Positions 1 to 7,236 of a DNA stretch of 64,000 nucleotides are shown here, one piece after another. The translations under genes were made by a program, and so were the position numbers. Within the stretch, counting starts at the first letter, position 1; each line of letters opens with the position of its first letter. The notes beneath the pieces are model-generated. The model made no database searches and was not told where the DNA came from. It worked only from the letters and a program-made list of their open reading frames with translations. Source of the DNA: Arthrobacter_N sp051262515 (lineage in GTDB: Bacteria; Actinomycetota; Actinomycetes; Actinomycetales; Micrococcaceae); assembly GCF_051262515.1 (NCBI RefSeq), contig NZ_JBIMER010000003.1, positions 62,001 through 126,000 of the forward strand, given 5' to 3'.

Positions 1-242
1 AGTCCGTCAGCCAGGATTTGCTATCGCTCCTGATACTGGCGTCATTTAGATAGCCACTGCCAGGTATCCTCGTCACCGGGGTGCTTGGCATAACTTAGGT
101 GACTGTGCCCAGGACGGCCCGCAAGGGTCCAGCCGCTTGTTTGCGCGACGGCTGATGGGGCAGAGAAAGTCCACAGCAAACTGCGCCCGGAGAAGACCTG
201 GCAACACCACATCGGACGGGGGTTCAATTCCCCCCATCTCCA
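1..242 (+). ncRNA. ssrA: tmRNA (ssrA), 3' part
   Basis: This is the 3' part of transfer-messenger RNA, which rescues ribosomes stalled on mRNAs without a stop codon. The 3' end has a T-arm (GGGGGTTCAATTCCCCC) followed by the acceptor strand CATCTCC and a discriminator A. The first bases, AGTCCGTCAGCC, resemble the region just after the tag stop codon in actinobacterial tmRNAs. The proteolysis-tag reading frame and the 5' acceptor strand therefore lie before position 1 and cannot be read here. Bases 2-3 after the discriminator are CA, so CCA is not fully encoded. A terminator follows directly. The 3' boundary is accurate to about 2 nt. Confidence 0.9.
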
Positions 243-250
243 CAGAATCG

Positions 251-285
251 GGCCCCGGAAACGATGCGTTTCCGGGGCCTTTTTT
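251..285 (+). terminator. Intrinsic terminator of ssrA
   Basis: A 13-bp GC-rich stem, GGCCCCGGAAACG pairing with CGTTTCCGGGGCC around an ATG loop, is followed by six T residues. It starts 8 nt after the tmRNA end. This is the clearest T-tailed terminator in the window. Confidence 0.92.
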
Positions 286-695
286 GGCGTTGCCCCTACG
301 CCGGCGTGGCGTCCCAAATCGGCTGCCGCGCAACAAGCACGAGAAAGCGTCCCCGCCTGCCTATGTGGCGGGGACGCTCTCAAGAAGTGCTGCAGCACTG
401 GATTGCTTCGCGACCATGGGTGGCGAAGCGTGTCCGGCAACTCTTGGGGGACGCTGCCGGAACACATTTAACTTACCATGTAAGTTTCCGGTTTCCTGCA
501 TCCGGGTTACCCAACGGTAAACGCCGATTCACAAGCCATGACGGAGCCACCCGCATGCCGGTTTATGGGCGTCCGCCGCATCTTTGGGGTGCCAACGCCG
601 GGTGCCACCGCGCATAGAATGGTCCCGGACATCATCACGCGCACGTTCGGGAGCCCCTCGGGTGGGTCGCGGCGGCCAAGACGGAGGGACCGCAT
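286..695. other. 410-nt gene-free stretch between ssrA and the DUF2568 gene
   Basis: No reading frame here has a convincing start, codon bias or recognisable product. It contains a 12-bp hairpin (AGCGTCCCCGCC, 346-357, with 367-378) lacking a T tract on the plus strand, and a palindrome AACTTAC-CAT-GTAAGTT at 470-486. A possible -10 box, TAGAAT, lies at 615-620 about 75 nt before the next gene. The 3' flank of ssrA is a common integration site in bacteria, but no second copy of the tmRNA 3' end was seen nearby. Confidence 0.6.
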
Positions 696-1142
696 ATGGA
701 CATGGGGAGCAGGGAACCCGAGGGCAACGGCGGCCGGGTGCGTGCATCAGACGCCCTGGCGTTTGCGCTCGAAGTCGCGTTGCTGGGTGCCTCGGGTCTG
801 TGGGCCATCGAGGTCCTGCCGCTGTTTCCGCTGTTCGCCATACTGGTGGTCGTAGTCCCGTTGATCGCTTTCTGGGGCCTGTTCATGGCCCCCACAGCCC
901 CCTATCGCATCGCCTGGCCGGCCCACCCGGTGGTGGCCCACGGCCTGTTCCTACTGGGAAGCGGACTCCTGTTCGGGATCGAGCGGACAGGACTAGGCCT
1001 CGTGATGCTCGTCCTGACCGGCATGAGCGCGTTCCTGGCCTGGCGGCACCGCTCCCACGGAGCCGCGGAAGCCCGGCCCGCATCCGAACGGCGGCGCGGT
1101 CAGCCGGCGAGGCGGTCGGCGGGCCGCCGGACCGCGCGGTAA
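696..1142 (+). CDS. YrdB/DUF2568 family small membrane protein
   Basis: A 148-residue protein with about four hydrophobic segments between residues 12 and 112. The pattern ALEVALLG...PLFPLFAILVVVVPLIAFWGLFMAP matches the DUF2568 (YrdB) family, whose function is unknown. The tail after residue 115 is Arg/Ala rich and probably cytoplasmic and disordered. The ATG at 696 has GGAGGGA about 7 nt upstream; a second ATG two codons later is possible. It stands alone, convergent with the manganese/fluoride operon that ends at 1194. No terminator is visible in the 51-nt gap. The family call is good; no role can be inferred from context. Confidence 0.75.
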   Translation: MDMGSREPEGNGGRVRASDALAFALEVALLGASGLWAIEVLPLFPLFAILVVVVPLIAFWGLFMAPTAPYRIAWPAHPVVAHGLFLLGSGLLFGIERTGLGLVMLVLTGMSAFLAWRHRSHGAAEARPASERRRGQPARRSAGRRTAR

Positions 1143-1193
1143 CCCACCACTACCGTGTGCGATAGCCAGCAGCCACCGGTCCCGTTCGTGCGG

Positions 1194-1589
1194 CTAGCGG
1201 ACTCCCAGCCAGAGGCCGGCCGTGGCCGCGGCAACCCCCAGCAACACATTGGCGCAAGCATTTCCCACGGCGGCTCCGTGCCGTTCCGCCTGCCACAGCC
1301 GCACGGTGGCTACGCCGAACGTGCTGAACGTTGTCAGCCCGCCGCAGAGGCCGACGGACAGGATGGCCTGAACCTCCGGACTCCAGCCCGAACCTTCCGC
1401 GAATCCGGCGAGCAGACCCATCGCGAAGGACCCCAGGATATTCGCCGCCAGCGTGCCGGCCGGCCATGGGTGGTCGTGCCCGGCGGAGACCGGGACATAC
1501 CTGGTGACCAGCGTGTCGAGCCAGACGCGCAAGACAGAGCCGGCGGCCCCCGCGAGACCCACGCAAAGCCCGAGGACCAGCGCAGTCAT
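1194..1589 (-). CDS. crcB: Fluoride efflux channel, second of a tandem pair (CrcB/Fluc)
   Basis: A 131-residue protein with four hydrophobic segments. It carries the Fluc signatures GSVLR near residue 18, PAGTLAANILGSF near 43-55 and GLCGGLTTFSTF near 80-91, whose Asn and TTFSTF elements line the fluoride pore in known channels. The ATG at 1589 overlaps the stop of the preceding channel gene by 4 nt, so the two are probably translationally coupled. Tandem crcB genes in Gram-positive bacteria often encode two partners of a dual-topology dimer. It is the last gene of the manganese operon. No fluoride riboswitch was recognised upstream of the operon. Confidence 0.88.
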   Translation of the reverse strand: MTALVLGLCVGLAGAAGSVLRVWLDTLVTRYVPVSAGHDHPWPAGTLAANILGSFAMGLLAGFAEGSGWSPEVQAILSVGLCGGLTTFSTFGVATVRLWQAERHGAAVGNACANVLLGVAAATAGLWLGVR

Positions 1590-2011
1590 CCGTTCCCCCT
1601 GCGTCGGGCGAGCACGCCGCCCAGCCAGAGTCCGCCGCCGGCCGCCGCCAGACCGAGGACGAGCGAGGCCGCAAGGTAGGCCGCGGCCTGTCCCGGCGAC
1701 GGAGCGACGCCGTACCGAGCGCCGGCAGCCAGGTGGACGGCCACCGCGGAAAAGGTCGTGAACGACCCGAGCAGACCCGGACCGACGGCCGCGCGCAGCG
1801 CCGCGGAACGCGAGCCCGGGCCACCCGCCAACCAGACGGCCGTCAGCAGCCCCAAGACCAGGCAGCCGACGACGTTGATGGCGAGCGTGGTCCACGGGAA
1901 GCCCAAGTCGTCCGGTGCGATCCCGGCCAGGGAGTACCGCAGCAACGTGCCGACGAATCCACCCCCGGCCACGGCCCCCGCGATGCCAGGGGTGAGCCCT
2001 GCGGTCCTCAC
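1586..2011 (-). CDS. crcB: Fluoride efflux channel, first of a tandem pair (CrcB/Fluc)
   Basis: A 141-residue CrcB/Fluc protein with GGGFVGTLLRY near residues 16-26, TLAINVVGC near 42-50 and GLLGSFTTFSA near 79-89. Fluc channels export fluoride through a double-barrelled dimer with inverted subunits. This copy departs more from consensus (SFTTFSA) than its neighbour, which fits a specialised heteromeric partner. Its start overlaps the stop of the DtxR-family regulator gene by 4 nt, and its stop overlaps the next crcB start by 4 nt. It is therefore part of one long transcript with the metal importer. Confidence 0.87.
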   Translation of the reverse strand: MRTAGLTPGIAGAVAGGGFVGTLLRYSLAGIAPDDLGFPWTTLAINVVGCLVLGLLTAVWLAGGPGSRSAALRAAVGPGLLGSFTTFSAVAVHLAAGARYGVAPSPGQAAAYLAASLVLGLAAAGGGLWLGGVLARRRGNG

Positions 2012-2628
2012 GCGCGCGAGGCCGATGGGACGATCCAGACCCCGCTGGCCTGTTCGGGGGTCAACGGATGGCTTTCCGGATCCAGCTGGGAGCCCGGGAC
2101 GATGCCGACGGCCGCACAGGCGCGCAGCAGGCCTGGGTCGGCGTCGCTGACCCGAACGACGACGGCGCTTCCGGAAGACGCTTGATCCAGGCGCACCGCG
2201 GCGGGAAGCCGGAGATCGCCACCGGCCGTGGGAATGGGGTCCCCGTGCGGGTCGCTGGCGGGGTGGCCGAGGCGCGCGTCCAGCCGGTCGATGAACCGTG
2301 CCGAGACGGTGTGCTCCAGCAGCTCGGCCTCGTCGTGCACCTCGTCCCAGCCGTAGCCGAGCTCACCGACGAGGAACGTTTCGATCAGCCGGTGGCGCCT
2401 CACGACGGCCAGGGCGCAACGCCGTCCCTCCGGTGTGAGCGACACGGCGCCGTACGGCGGGTGGTCCAGCAGGCCCCGACCGACCAGCTTGGCCACCATG
2501 GACGTCGCGGAGGCGGGGGAGACCCCGAGCTTGGCGGCGACGGCTCCGGTGGTGACCGGGTGCCTGTCCCACTCGCCCAGGCCGTAGACGGCCTTGAGGT
2601 AGTCCTCTTCGTTGCTTGAGAGCGTCAC
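2008..2628 (-). CDS. mntR: Manganese-type DtxR-family metalloregulator (MntR-like)
   Basis: A 206-residue metal-dependent repressor. It has an N-terminal winged helix (about 1-65), a metal-binding dimerisation domain (about 70-130; HRLIETFL and HDEAELLEH) and a C-terminal FeoA/SH3-like domain (about 135-206). In the motif EEDYLKAVY an Asp (residue 9) sits where DtxR has Met10, and Glu102 replaces DtxR Cys102. Both substitutions are typical of manganese-sensing MntR rather than iron-sensing DtxR/IdeR. The start is a GTG at 2628 that overlaps the permease stop by 4 nt; the same frame stays open far upstream, but that is inside the permease. It probably represses its own operon when Mn(II) is ample. 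Confidence 0.85.
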   Translation of the reverse strand: MTLSSNEEDYLKAVYGLGEWDRHPVTTGAVAAKLGVSPASATSMVAKLVGRGLLDHPPYGAVSLTPEGRRCALAVVRRHRLIETFLVGELGYGWDEVHDEAELLEHTVSARFIDRLDARLGHPASDPHGDPIPTAGGDLRLPAAVRLDQASSGSAVVVRVSDADPGLLRACAAVGIVPGSQLDPESHPLTPEQASGVWIVPSASRA

Positions 2629-3482
2629 CCGGACACAGTATCGCGCCGCAGGGCCGTCGTCAGAACCCCCGTGCGCGGGGCGAACAGATAGGCGATCAGG
2701 AACATCGCCGCCTGCGCCAGGACCACGGACGCTCCGGTCGACAGATCCAGGTAGTAGCTGGCGTAGATGCCGGCCACCGCGGAAAGCGCGCCCAGCGTGG
2801 AAGCCATGAGGAGCATGCGTCCGAAGCGGCGGGTGAGCAGGAACGCGGTGGCCCCGGGAATGATCAACATCGCCACGACCAGGATGATGCCCAGCGCCTG
2901 CAGGCTGGTGACGACCGTGAGGGCGAGCAGCCCCAGCAGGATGGCGTTCAGAACGCGGGCGTTGAGGCCGATCGCGTGCGCGTGCACGGGGTCGAAGGCC
3001 AACAGCGTCAGGTCCTTGCGCAGGTACAGGACCACGGCCAGTGTCACCGCGCCGAGGACGAGGACCTGGGCGAGCTCGCCCGGCCCCGTGCCGAGTACGT
3101 TGCCGAACAGGATGTGTCCGAGGTCGACCTGGCTGGGGGTGCGGGAGATGATGGCGAGGCCGAGAGCGAAAAGGGCCGTGAACACCACGCCGGTGGCGGT
3201 GTCCGACTTCAGTTTCGTGGTCGCCCGCAGTCCGCCGATGAGATAGACGGCGCCGAGCCCGAAGACCAACGCCCCGACAACGAACGGCACGCCCACCAGA
3301 TAGGAGAGGGCGACCCCGGGCAGCACCGCGTGGGAGATGGCGTCGCCCATCAGGGACCAGCCCATGAGCACCAGCCAGCAGGACAAAACCGAGCACACCA
3401 GCGCCGCGGCGAGGGTGACGGCCAAGGCATTCGTCATGAACCCGTAGCCGAACGGCTCGACGAGCCATGCCACCGGATTCAC
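2625..3482 (-). CDS. Metal ABC transporter permease (manganese type)
   Basis: A 285-residue integral membrane protein of the ABC-3 family with eight or nine hydrophobic segments. Conserved stretches include GWSLMGDAISHAVLPGVALSY near residues 40-60 and the segment around LGIILVVAMLIIPGATA. It forms the membrane channel of a Mn/Zn/Fe-type importer with the ATPase and lipoprotein encoded just upstream in the same operon. It overlaps both neighbours by 4 nt. The metal cannot be told from the permease alone; manganese is inferred from the MntR-type regulator encoded next and from a separate Zur-associated zinc system at 17885. Confidence 0.9.
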   Translation of the reverse strand: MNPVAWLVEPFGYGFMTNALAVTLAAALVCSVLSCWLVLMGWSLMGDAISHAVLPGVALSYLVGVPFVVGALVFGLGAVYLIGGLRATTKLKSDTATGVVFTALFALGLAIISRTPSQVDLGHILFGNVLGTGPGELAQVLVLGAVTLAVVLYLRKDLTLLAFDPVHAHAIGLNARVLNAILLGLLALTVVTSLQALGIILVVAMLIIPGATAFLLTRRFGRMLLMASTLGALSAVAGIYASYYLDLSTGASVVLAQAAMFLIAYLFAPRTGVLTTALRRDTVSG

Positions 3483-4237
3483 TGTTCGCCCTCGCGCCCG
3501 TCGGAACCGAAGGCGAGCGCGAGGTTGGCGTCCGTGAGGACGTCGTCCGGTAGGCCGCTGGCGAGGACCCTACGGTGCAGTAGAAGGGCGTGGGTGCACA
3601 ATTTGGGGACTCCGGCCAGGTCGTGGGTGGACATGAGGATGGTTCGGCCGGCTCCGCGCAATATCTCCAGCTGGGCGCTGATCAGGCGTTCCGAACCGAC
3701 GTCGACGCCGGCGAACGGTTCGTCGAGCAGCATGAGGTCCGCGTCCTGCGCGATGCCGCGGGCGACGAAGGCACGCTTGCGCTGTCCGCCGGACAGTTCG
3801 CCGATCTGGCGGCCGCCCGAACCTGCCAGGTCCACGCGCTCCAGCGCTTCGTCGACTGCGTCCCGGTCGACGGCGGAGGGCCTGCGCGAGCGCCCCATGT
3901 ATCCGTAGCGTCCCATCATGACGACGTCCCGGACGCTGACCGGAAAGGTCCAGTCGACCGCTTCCGCCTGCGGGACGTAGGAGATGCGACCTTCCTTGCG
4001 GGCACGGGCCGGTGCGAGGCCGAAGAGCCGGACCGTTCCGTTCGAGGGGGAGACCAGGCCCATGAGTGCCTTGAACAGTGTCGACTTTCCGCTCCCGTTG
4101 ACGCCCACCAGACCGCACAGCTCTCCGGCCGGGAGGCTGAAGTCGACTCCCTCCAAGGCGCGGGTGCTCCCGTATTTGACGCCGAGTCCGGCCACGTGGA
4201 TGGCCGCCTCCGGGGGTTCAGCCGTTGGCAGGGGCAT
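3479..4237 (-). CDS. Metal ABC transporter ATP-binding protein (manganese type)
   Basis: A 252-residue ABC ATPase. It has Walker A GVNGSGKS near residues 44-51, signature LSGGQRKRA, Walker B LMLLDEPFAGVD and a switch His in STHDLAG. It powers the importer formed with the permease at 2625-3482 and the lipoprotein at 4218-5159. The ATG at 4237 overlaps the end of the lipoprotein gene by 20 nt. A later in-frame start would remove the overlap but would come close to the conserved N-terminal strand, so 4237 is kept. Confidence 0.9.
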   Translation of the reverse strand: MPLPTAEPPEAAIHVAGLGVKYGSTRALEGVDFSLPAGELCGLVGVNGSGKSTLFKALMGLVSPSNGTVRLFGLAPARARKEGRISYVPQAEAVDWTFPVSVRDVVMMGRYGYMGRSRRPSAVDRDAVDEALERVDLAGSGGRQIGELSGGQRKRAFVARGIAQDADLMLLDEPFAGVDVGSERLISAQLEILRGAGRTILMSTHDLAGVPKLCTHALLLHRRVLASGLPDDVLTDANLALAFGSDGREGEQ

Positions 4238-5159
4238 GGTCGAGTCCTTCCAGGATCAGGTCCAGATCGTGGTTCAGCAGCTCCAGGAACGTGGGGACCG
4301 GCCCCTCGGGGCCGGAAAGCGAATCGACGTACAGGAGTCCGCGCAGGGAAACGCCCGCCTCTTGGGCGACTCGTTCCTGTGCCGCCGGGTTGATCGTGGA
4401 TTCGCAGAAGACCGCCGGAACGTCCTTGTCCTTCACGAATTCAATCTGCTCGCGGATCTGGCGGGGCGTCCCCTCGGCGTCCGAGTTGACCGGCCACAGG
4501 AAGTGCTCCTCCAGGCCGAGGTCGCGGGCCAAATAGGAGAACGCGCCCTCGCACGTGACGAGGGCGGCGTGCGGGTTGTTGGCGACGCCTGCGCGCGTGC
4601 GGCGCTCGAGGTCCCTGAGCTCGCCGCGGAACGCGTCGGCGCGGCGGGCGAAGTAGTCGGCGTCCTCGGGGCTCAGCCGGGCCAGCGCCTTTTCGGCGTT
4701 GTCGACGTAGGTCCGTGCCTGCACGGGGGACATCCAGGCATGCGGGTTGGGCCGTCCCGAGTACGCGCCGGTGGCGATGTCCACCGGGTCCACCCCGGCG
4801 GACAGAACCGCATGGGGAACGTCGAGGTCGCGGACGAACCGGCCGAACCAGCGTTCCAGCCCGAGGCCGTTGTCCAGCACCAAATCGGCCTCGTGGATTC
4901 GCACGAGATCGGACGGGGTGGGTTCGTAGCCGTGGATCTCCGCGCCGGGTTTCGTGATGGACAGGACCTCCACGCGGTCGCCTCCGACCTGGCGCACCAG
5001 GTCCGCCAACACGCTGAACGTGGTCAGGACCACGGGCTTCTCGGTTCCGGTCTCCGCCGGGGCGGGCGCCGAACAGGCAACGAGCACCAGGACGCAGGTT
5101 AACGCCAGTGCCGCGGCGCAGCGCCGCGGGGGCGTGCCCTGTTCGGGGTTCACACGCAC
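4218..5159 (-). CDS. Metal-binding lipoprotein of the manganese-type ABC importer
   Basis: A 313-residue cluster A-I (ZnuA/MntC/TroA-like) solute-binding protein. The N-terminus carries a lipoprotein signal with lipobox LVAC (Cys29), so the protein is tethered outside the membrane. Family elements include VLTTFSVLADLV, a His in IHGYEPTPSD, NPHAWMSP and a late Glu in FCESTINP. There is no His-rich loop, unlike the ZnuA at 17885, which fits manganese better than zinc. The start is a GTG at 5159 with weak ribosome-binding signal. It is the first gene of the six-gene operon and lies just below an operator-like palindrome. Confidence 0.9.
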   Translation of the reverse strand: MRVNPEQGTPPRRCAAALALTCVLVLVACSAPAPAETGTEKPVVLTTFSVLADLVRQVGGDRVEVLSITKPGAEIHGYEPTPSDLVRIHEADLVLDNGLGLERWFGRFVRDLDVPHAVLSAGVDPVDIATGAYSGRPNPHAWMSPVQARTYVDNAEKALARLSPEDADYFARRADAFRGELRDLERRTRAGVANNPHAALVTCEGAFSYLARDLGLEEHFLWPVNSDAEGTPRQIREQIEFVKDKDVPAVFCESTINPAAQERVAQEAGVSLRGLLYVDSLSGPEGPVPTFLELLNHDLDLILEGLDHAPANG

Positions 5160-5179
5160 GGAACTAGGCGACGGTGACG

Positions 5180-5198
5180 ATTTTTAGCCATGGCTGAA
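5180..5198 (-). promoter_or_regulatory. Candidate MntR operator ahead of the manganese operon
   Basis: A palindrome with 10-bp perfect core AGCCATGGCT (5186-5195), flanked by matching TT/AA pairs, lies about 25 nt upstream of the lipoprotein GTG. On the minus strand it touches an A-rich TAAAAA stretch that could serve as -10. Its position suits repression by the MntR-type regulator encoded in the operon. The assignment rests on position and symmetry only, not on a match to a known consensus. Confidence 0.45.
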
Positions 5199-5232
5199 TA
5201 TTGCACTCAGGGGTGTTTGGCGCAACTCGGAC

Positions 5233-5265
5233 GAAAAACGTCCGCACGCCAGACGGCGCGCGGAC
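5233..5265 (-). terminator. Intrinsic terminator after hisN
   Basis: Read on the minus strand, GTCCGCGCGCC pairs with GGCGTGCGGAC (one G-T mismatch) around a GTCT loop, followed by GTTTTT. It lies 28-60 nt past the hisN stop and would end the aroA-rsgA-hisN transcript before the manganese promoter region. Confidence 0.75.
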
Positions 5266-5292
5266 GGTGCAGATCCCCGGGGCGGCGTGCCC

Positions 5293-6090
5293 CTAGCCGC
5301 GCTCGAAGATGGCGAGCGCGGATTCGTGCAGCTTGTTGTTGGTCGCCAACGCGTTTCCGCCGAAACAACCGTCCTCGCCTTCGAGGGACGTGAAGCGTCC
5401 GCCCGCCTCGGTCACGATGGGCACCAGCGCCGCCATGTCGTGGAGGTTGAGCTCGGGTTCGCAGGCGATGTCCACGGCTCCCTCGGCGACGAGGCAGTAC
5501 GACCAGAAGTCGCCGTAGGCGCGGGTGCGCCACACCGAGTCGTGGAGTTCGAGCATCTGGTCCAGCTGTCCGCGGTCCCGCCAACCCCCGAGGCTGGAAT
5601 AGGACAGCGACGCGTCGGCCAGCGCGCCGACGTCGGACACCTGGAGACGGCTCGCGGCGGCAAGGGACTTGCCGGTGTAGGCGCCCATCGCCTCGGCCGC
5701 CCACCAGCGCCGGCCCAGCGCGGGCGCGGAGACCAGGCCGACGACGGGGCGTCCCTCGTCCAGCAGCGCGATGAGCGTGGCCCACACGGGCACACCGCGC
5801 ACGAAGCTCTTGGTGCCGTCGATCGGGTCGATCACCCAGCGGCGGGGACCGTGTCCGGTGCTGCCGAACTCCTCGCCGAGCACCGCGTCCCGCGGCCGGG
5901 CCCGGGACAAGTGGCTTCGGATGGCTTCCTCGGCCGCGCGATCGGCGTCCGTCACGGGGGTGAGGTCCGGTTTCGTGTCCACCTTCAGGTCCATCGCCTT
6001 GAAACGGGACATGGTCAGGGAATCCACCGAATCCGCGATGACGTGGGCCAGTCGCAGGTCATCGTTGTAGTTCATAACATCGCGGTTCAT
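5293..6090 (-). CDS. hisN: Histidinol-phosphatase, inositol monophosphatase family
   Basis: A 265-residue IMPase-superfamily protein with the metal-binding motifs LGEEFG (residues 71-76) and DPIDGTKSF (88-96), plus the C-terminal metal ligand region in LNLHDMAAL. Actinobacterial members near aroA and rsgA act as HisN, removing phosphate from L-histidinol phosphate; inositol-1-phosphatase activity cannot be excluded. The ATG at 6090 is preceded by GGAGGG and by a -10-like TAGGTT 7 nt upstream; Met6 is an alternative. The order aroA-rsgA-hisN opposite sigR-rsrA is a familiar actinobacterial arrangement. Confidence 0.85.
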   Translation of the reverse strand: MNRDVMNYNDDLRLAHVIADSVDSLTMSRFKAMDLKVDTKPDLTPVTDADRAAEEAIRSHLSRARPRDAVLGEEFGSTGHGPRRWVIDPIDGTKSFVRGVPVWATLIALLDEGRPVVGLVSAPALGRRWWAAEAMGAYTGKSLAAASRLQVSDVGALADASLSYSSLGGWRDRGQLDQMLELHDSVWRTRAYGDFWSYCLVAEGAVDIACEPELNLHDMAALVPIVTEAGGRFTSLEGEDGCFGGNALATNNKLHESALAIFERG

Positions 6091-6097
6091 GCCCTCC

Positions 6098-6103
6098 AAC
6101 CTA
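6098..6103 (-). promoter_or_regulatory. Possible -10 box of hisN
   Basis: TAGGTT on the minus strand ends 7 nt before the hisN ATG, which would give a nearly leaderless mRNA. Transcription from aroA-rsgA may also read through. Confidence 0.4.
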
Positions 6104-6130
6104 CCGCAGGCGCCGCCGCAGCCCGTGGTG

Positions 6131-7234
6131 CTAGACGGCTCCGAGCTGTTTGGCCTCCGCCTTGTCTTCGGCGCCGAGCAGCCGGCGCAGCGAGGCAAGC
6201 CTGGCCGGTGCGGACGGGTCCGCCTCGGCCCGGACCACCCACGCGTCGAGGGCGCATCCCACGGCATCGGCGGCATGCGTGCAACCCCGGGGGCAATCGG
6301 CGGAGGCGGGGAACAGGTCCGGGAACGAGTCGAGGATGTTGTCCGCGTCCACCAGCGCCAGTCCGAACGAACGGATTCCGGGGGTATCGATTATCCATGT
6401 TCCGGCGGGCGCGTCCCCGACCCGCAGGGCGATCGCGGAGGACGACGTGTGCCGACCCCGACCGGTCACCGCGTTGACGCCACCCGTGGCGCGCTGCGCC
6501 CCGGTCAATGCGTTGACGAGTGTTGACTTGCCGACGCCGGAGTGGCCCAGCACCACGCTGACCTTTCCGGCCAGGAGTTCGTGGAGCCGCTCGACGGCCG
6601 CCCCTTCCAGCCGCGCGGACAGACCGTCGGCCGACCGCGCGTCGATTCCGGTCGCCGAGTCGCCGGCGGACCTGCTCACCACCACCTCGAGGTCGAGATG
6701 CCGGTAGTTCTCCAAGAGCGCTCCCGGATCCCGGACATCGGCCTTCGTGACGCACAGGACCGGTTCGATTCCGGCGTCGTACGCGGCGACCAGAGCACGG
6801 TCGATGAATCCGGTGCGGGGTTCGGGGTTCGCGGCGGCGACCACGATCACCAACTGGTCGGCATTGGCCACGACGACCCGCTCCACGGGATCCGTGTCGT
6901 CGGCGCTGCGGCGCAGGACGGTCTCCCGGTCTTGGATACGCACCAAGCGGGCCAAGCTGTCCGGTGAACCGCTGGTGTCGCCAACCAACGCGACGAAATC
7001 CCCCGGCACCACGGGAGAGCGGCGCAGTTCGCGCGCGCGGGCCGCGACGACGATCCGCTCGGTGTCCGTGTCCTCGTCGAGAATGGCCGTGTAGCGTCCC
7101 CGGTCGACAGTGACGATGCGGCCGATCACCGCGTCATCGTAGGCGGGGCGGTCCTTGGTGCGCGGCTTGGACCCCTTCTTGTTCGGACGGATGCGGACAT
7201 CCGATTCGTCCCACTCGTAGGCGTCGCGCCCCAT
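6131..7234 (-). CDS. rsgA: Ribosome small subunit-dependent GTPase A
   Basis: A 367-residue circularly permuted GTPase that helps mature the 30S subunit. An OB-fold comes first (about 35-105). The G motifs follow in permuted order: G4 TKAD near 163, G1 GHSGVGKST at 230-238, G3 DTPG near 283. A C-terminal Cys/His zinc region (CPRGCTHAADAVGC, about 314-327) ends the protein. The N-terminus is basic and disordered, suited to rRNA contact. The ATG at 7234 lies 2 nt after the aroA stop, so the two are almost certainly cotranscribed; longer frames upstream run inside aroA. Confidence 0.95.
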   Translation of the reverse strand: MGRDAYEWDESDVRIRPNKKGSKPRTKDRPAYDDAVIGRIVTVDRGRYTAILDEDTDTERIVVAARARELRRSPVVPGDFVALVGDTSGSPDSLARLVRIQDRETVLRRSADDTDPVERVVVANADQLVIVVAAANPEPRTGFIDRALVAAYDAGIEPVLCVTKADVRDPGALLENYRHLDLEVVVSRSAGDSATGIDARSADGLSARLEGAAVERLHELLAGKVSVVLGHSGVGKSTLVNALTGAQRATGGVNAVTGRGRHTSSSAIALRVGDAPAGTWIIDTPGIRSFGLALVDADNILDSFPDLFPASADCPRGCTHAADAVGCALDAWVVRAEADPSAPARLASLRRLLGAEDKAEAKQLGAV

Positions 7235-7236
7235 GC

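Noticed and set aside
42..520. Several 60-140-residue open frames on both strands across and after the tmRNA end
   Set aside because: They overlap a structured RNA and its terminator, lack start signals and have no domain-like composition.
1..700. Integrated element at the ssrA 3' end
   Set aside because: No integrase gene, no repeated tmRNA end and no foreign composition within the window.
2629..3468. N-terminal extension of the MntR frame to 486 codons
   Set aside because: The added part lies in another frame of the permease gene and is Arg/His/Gly-rich noise; the GTG at 2628 gives the family length.
5160..5292. Search for a fluoride, manganese or other riboswitch ahead of the metal operon
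   Set aside because: The leader is only about 20 nt and shows none of the conserved riboswitch cores.
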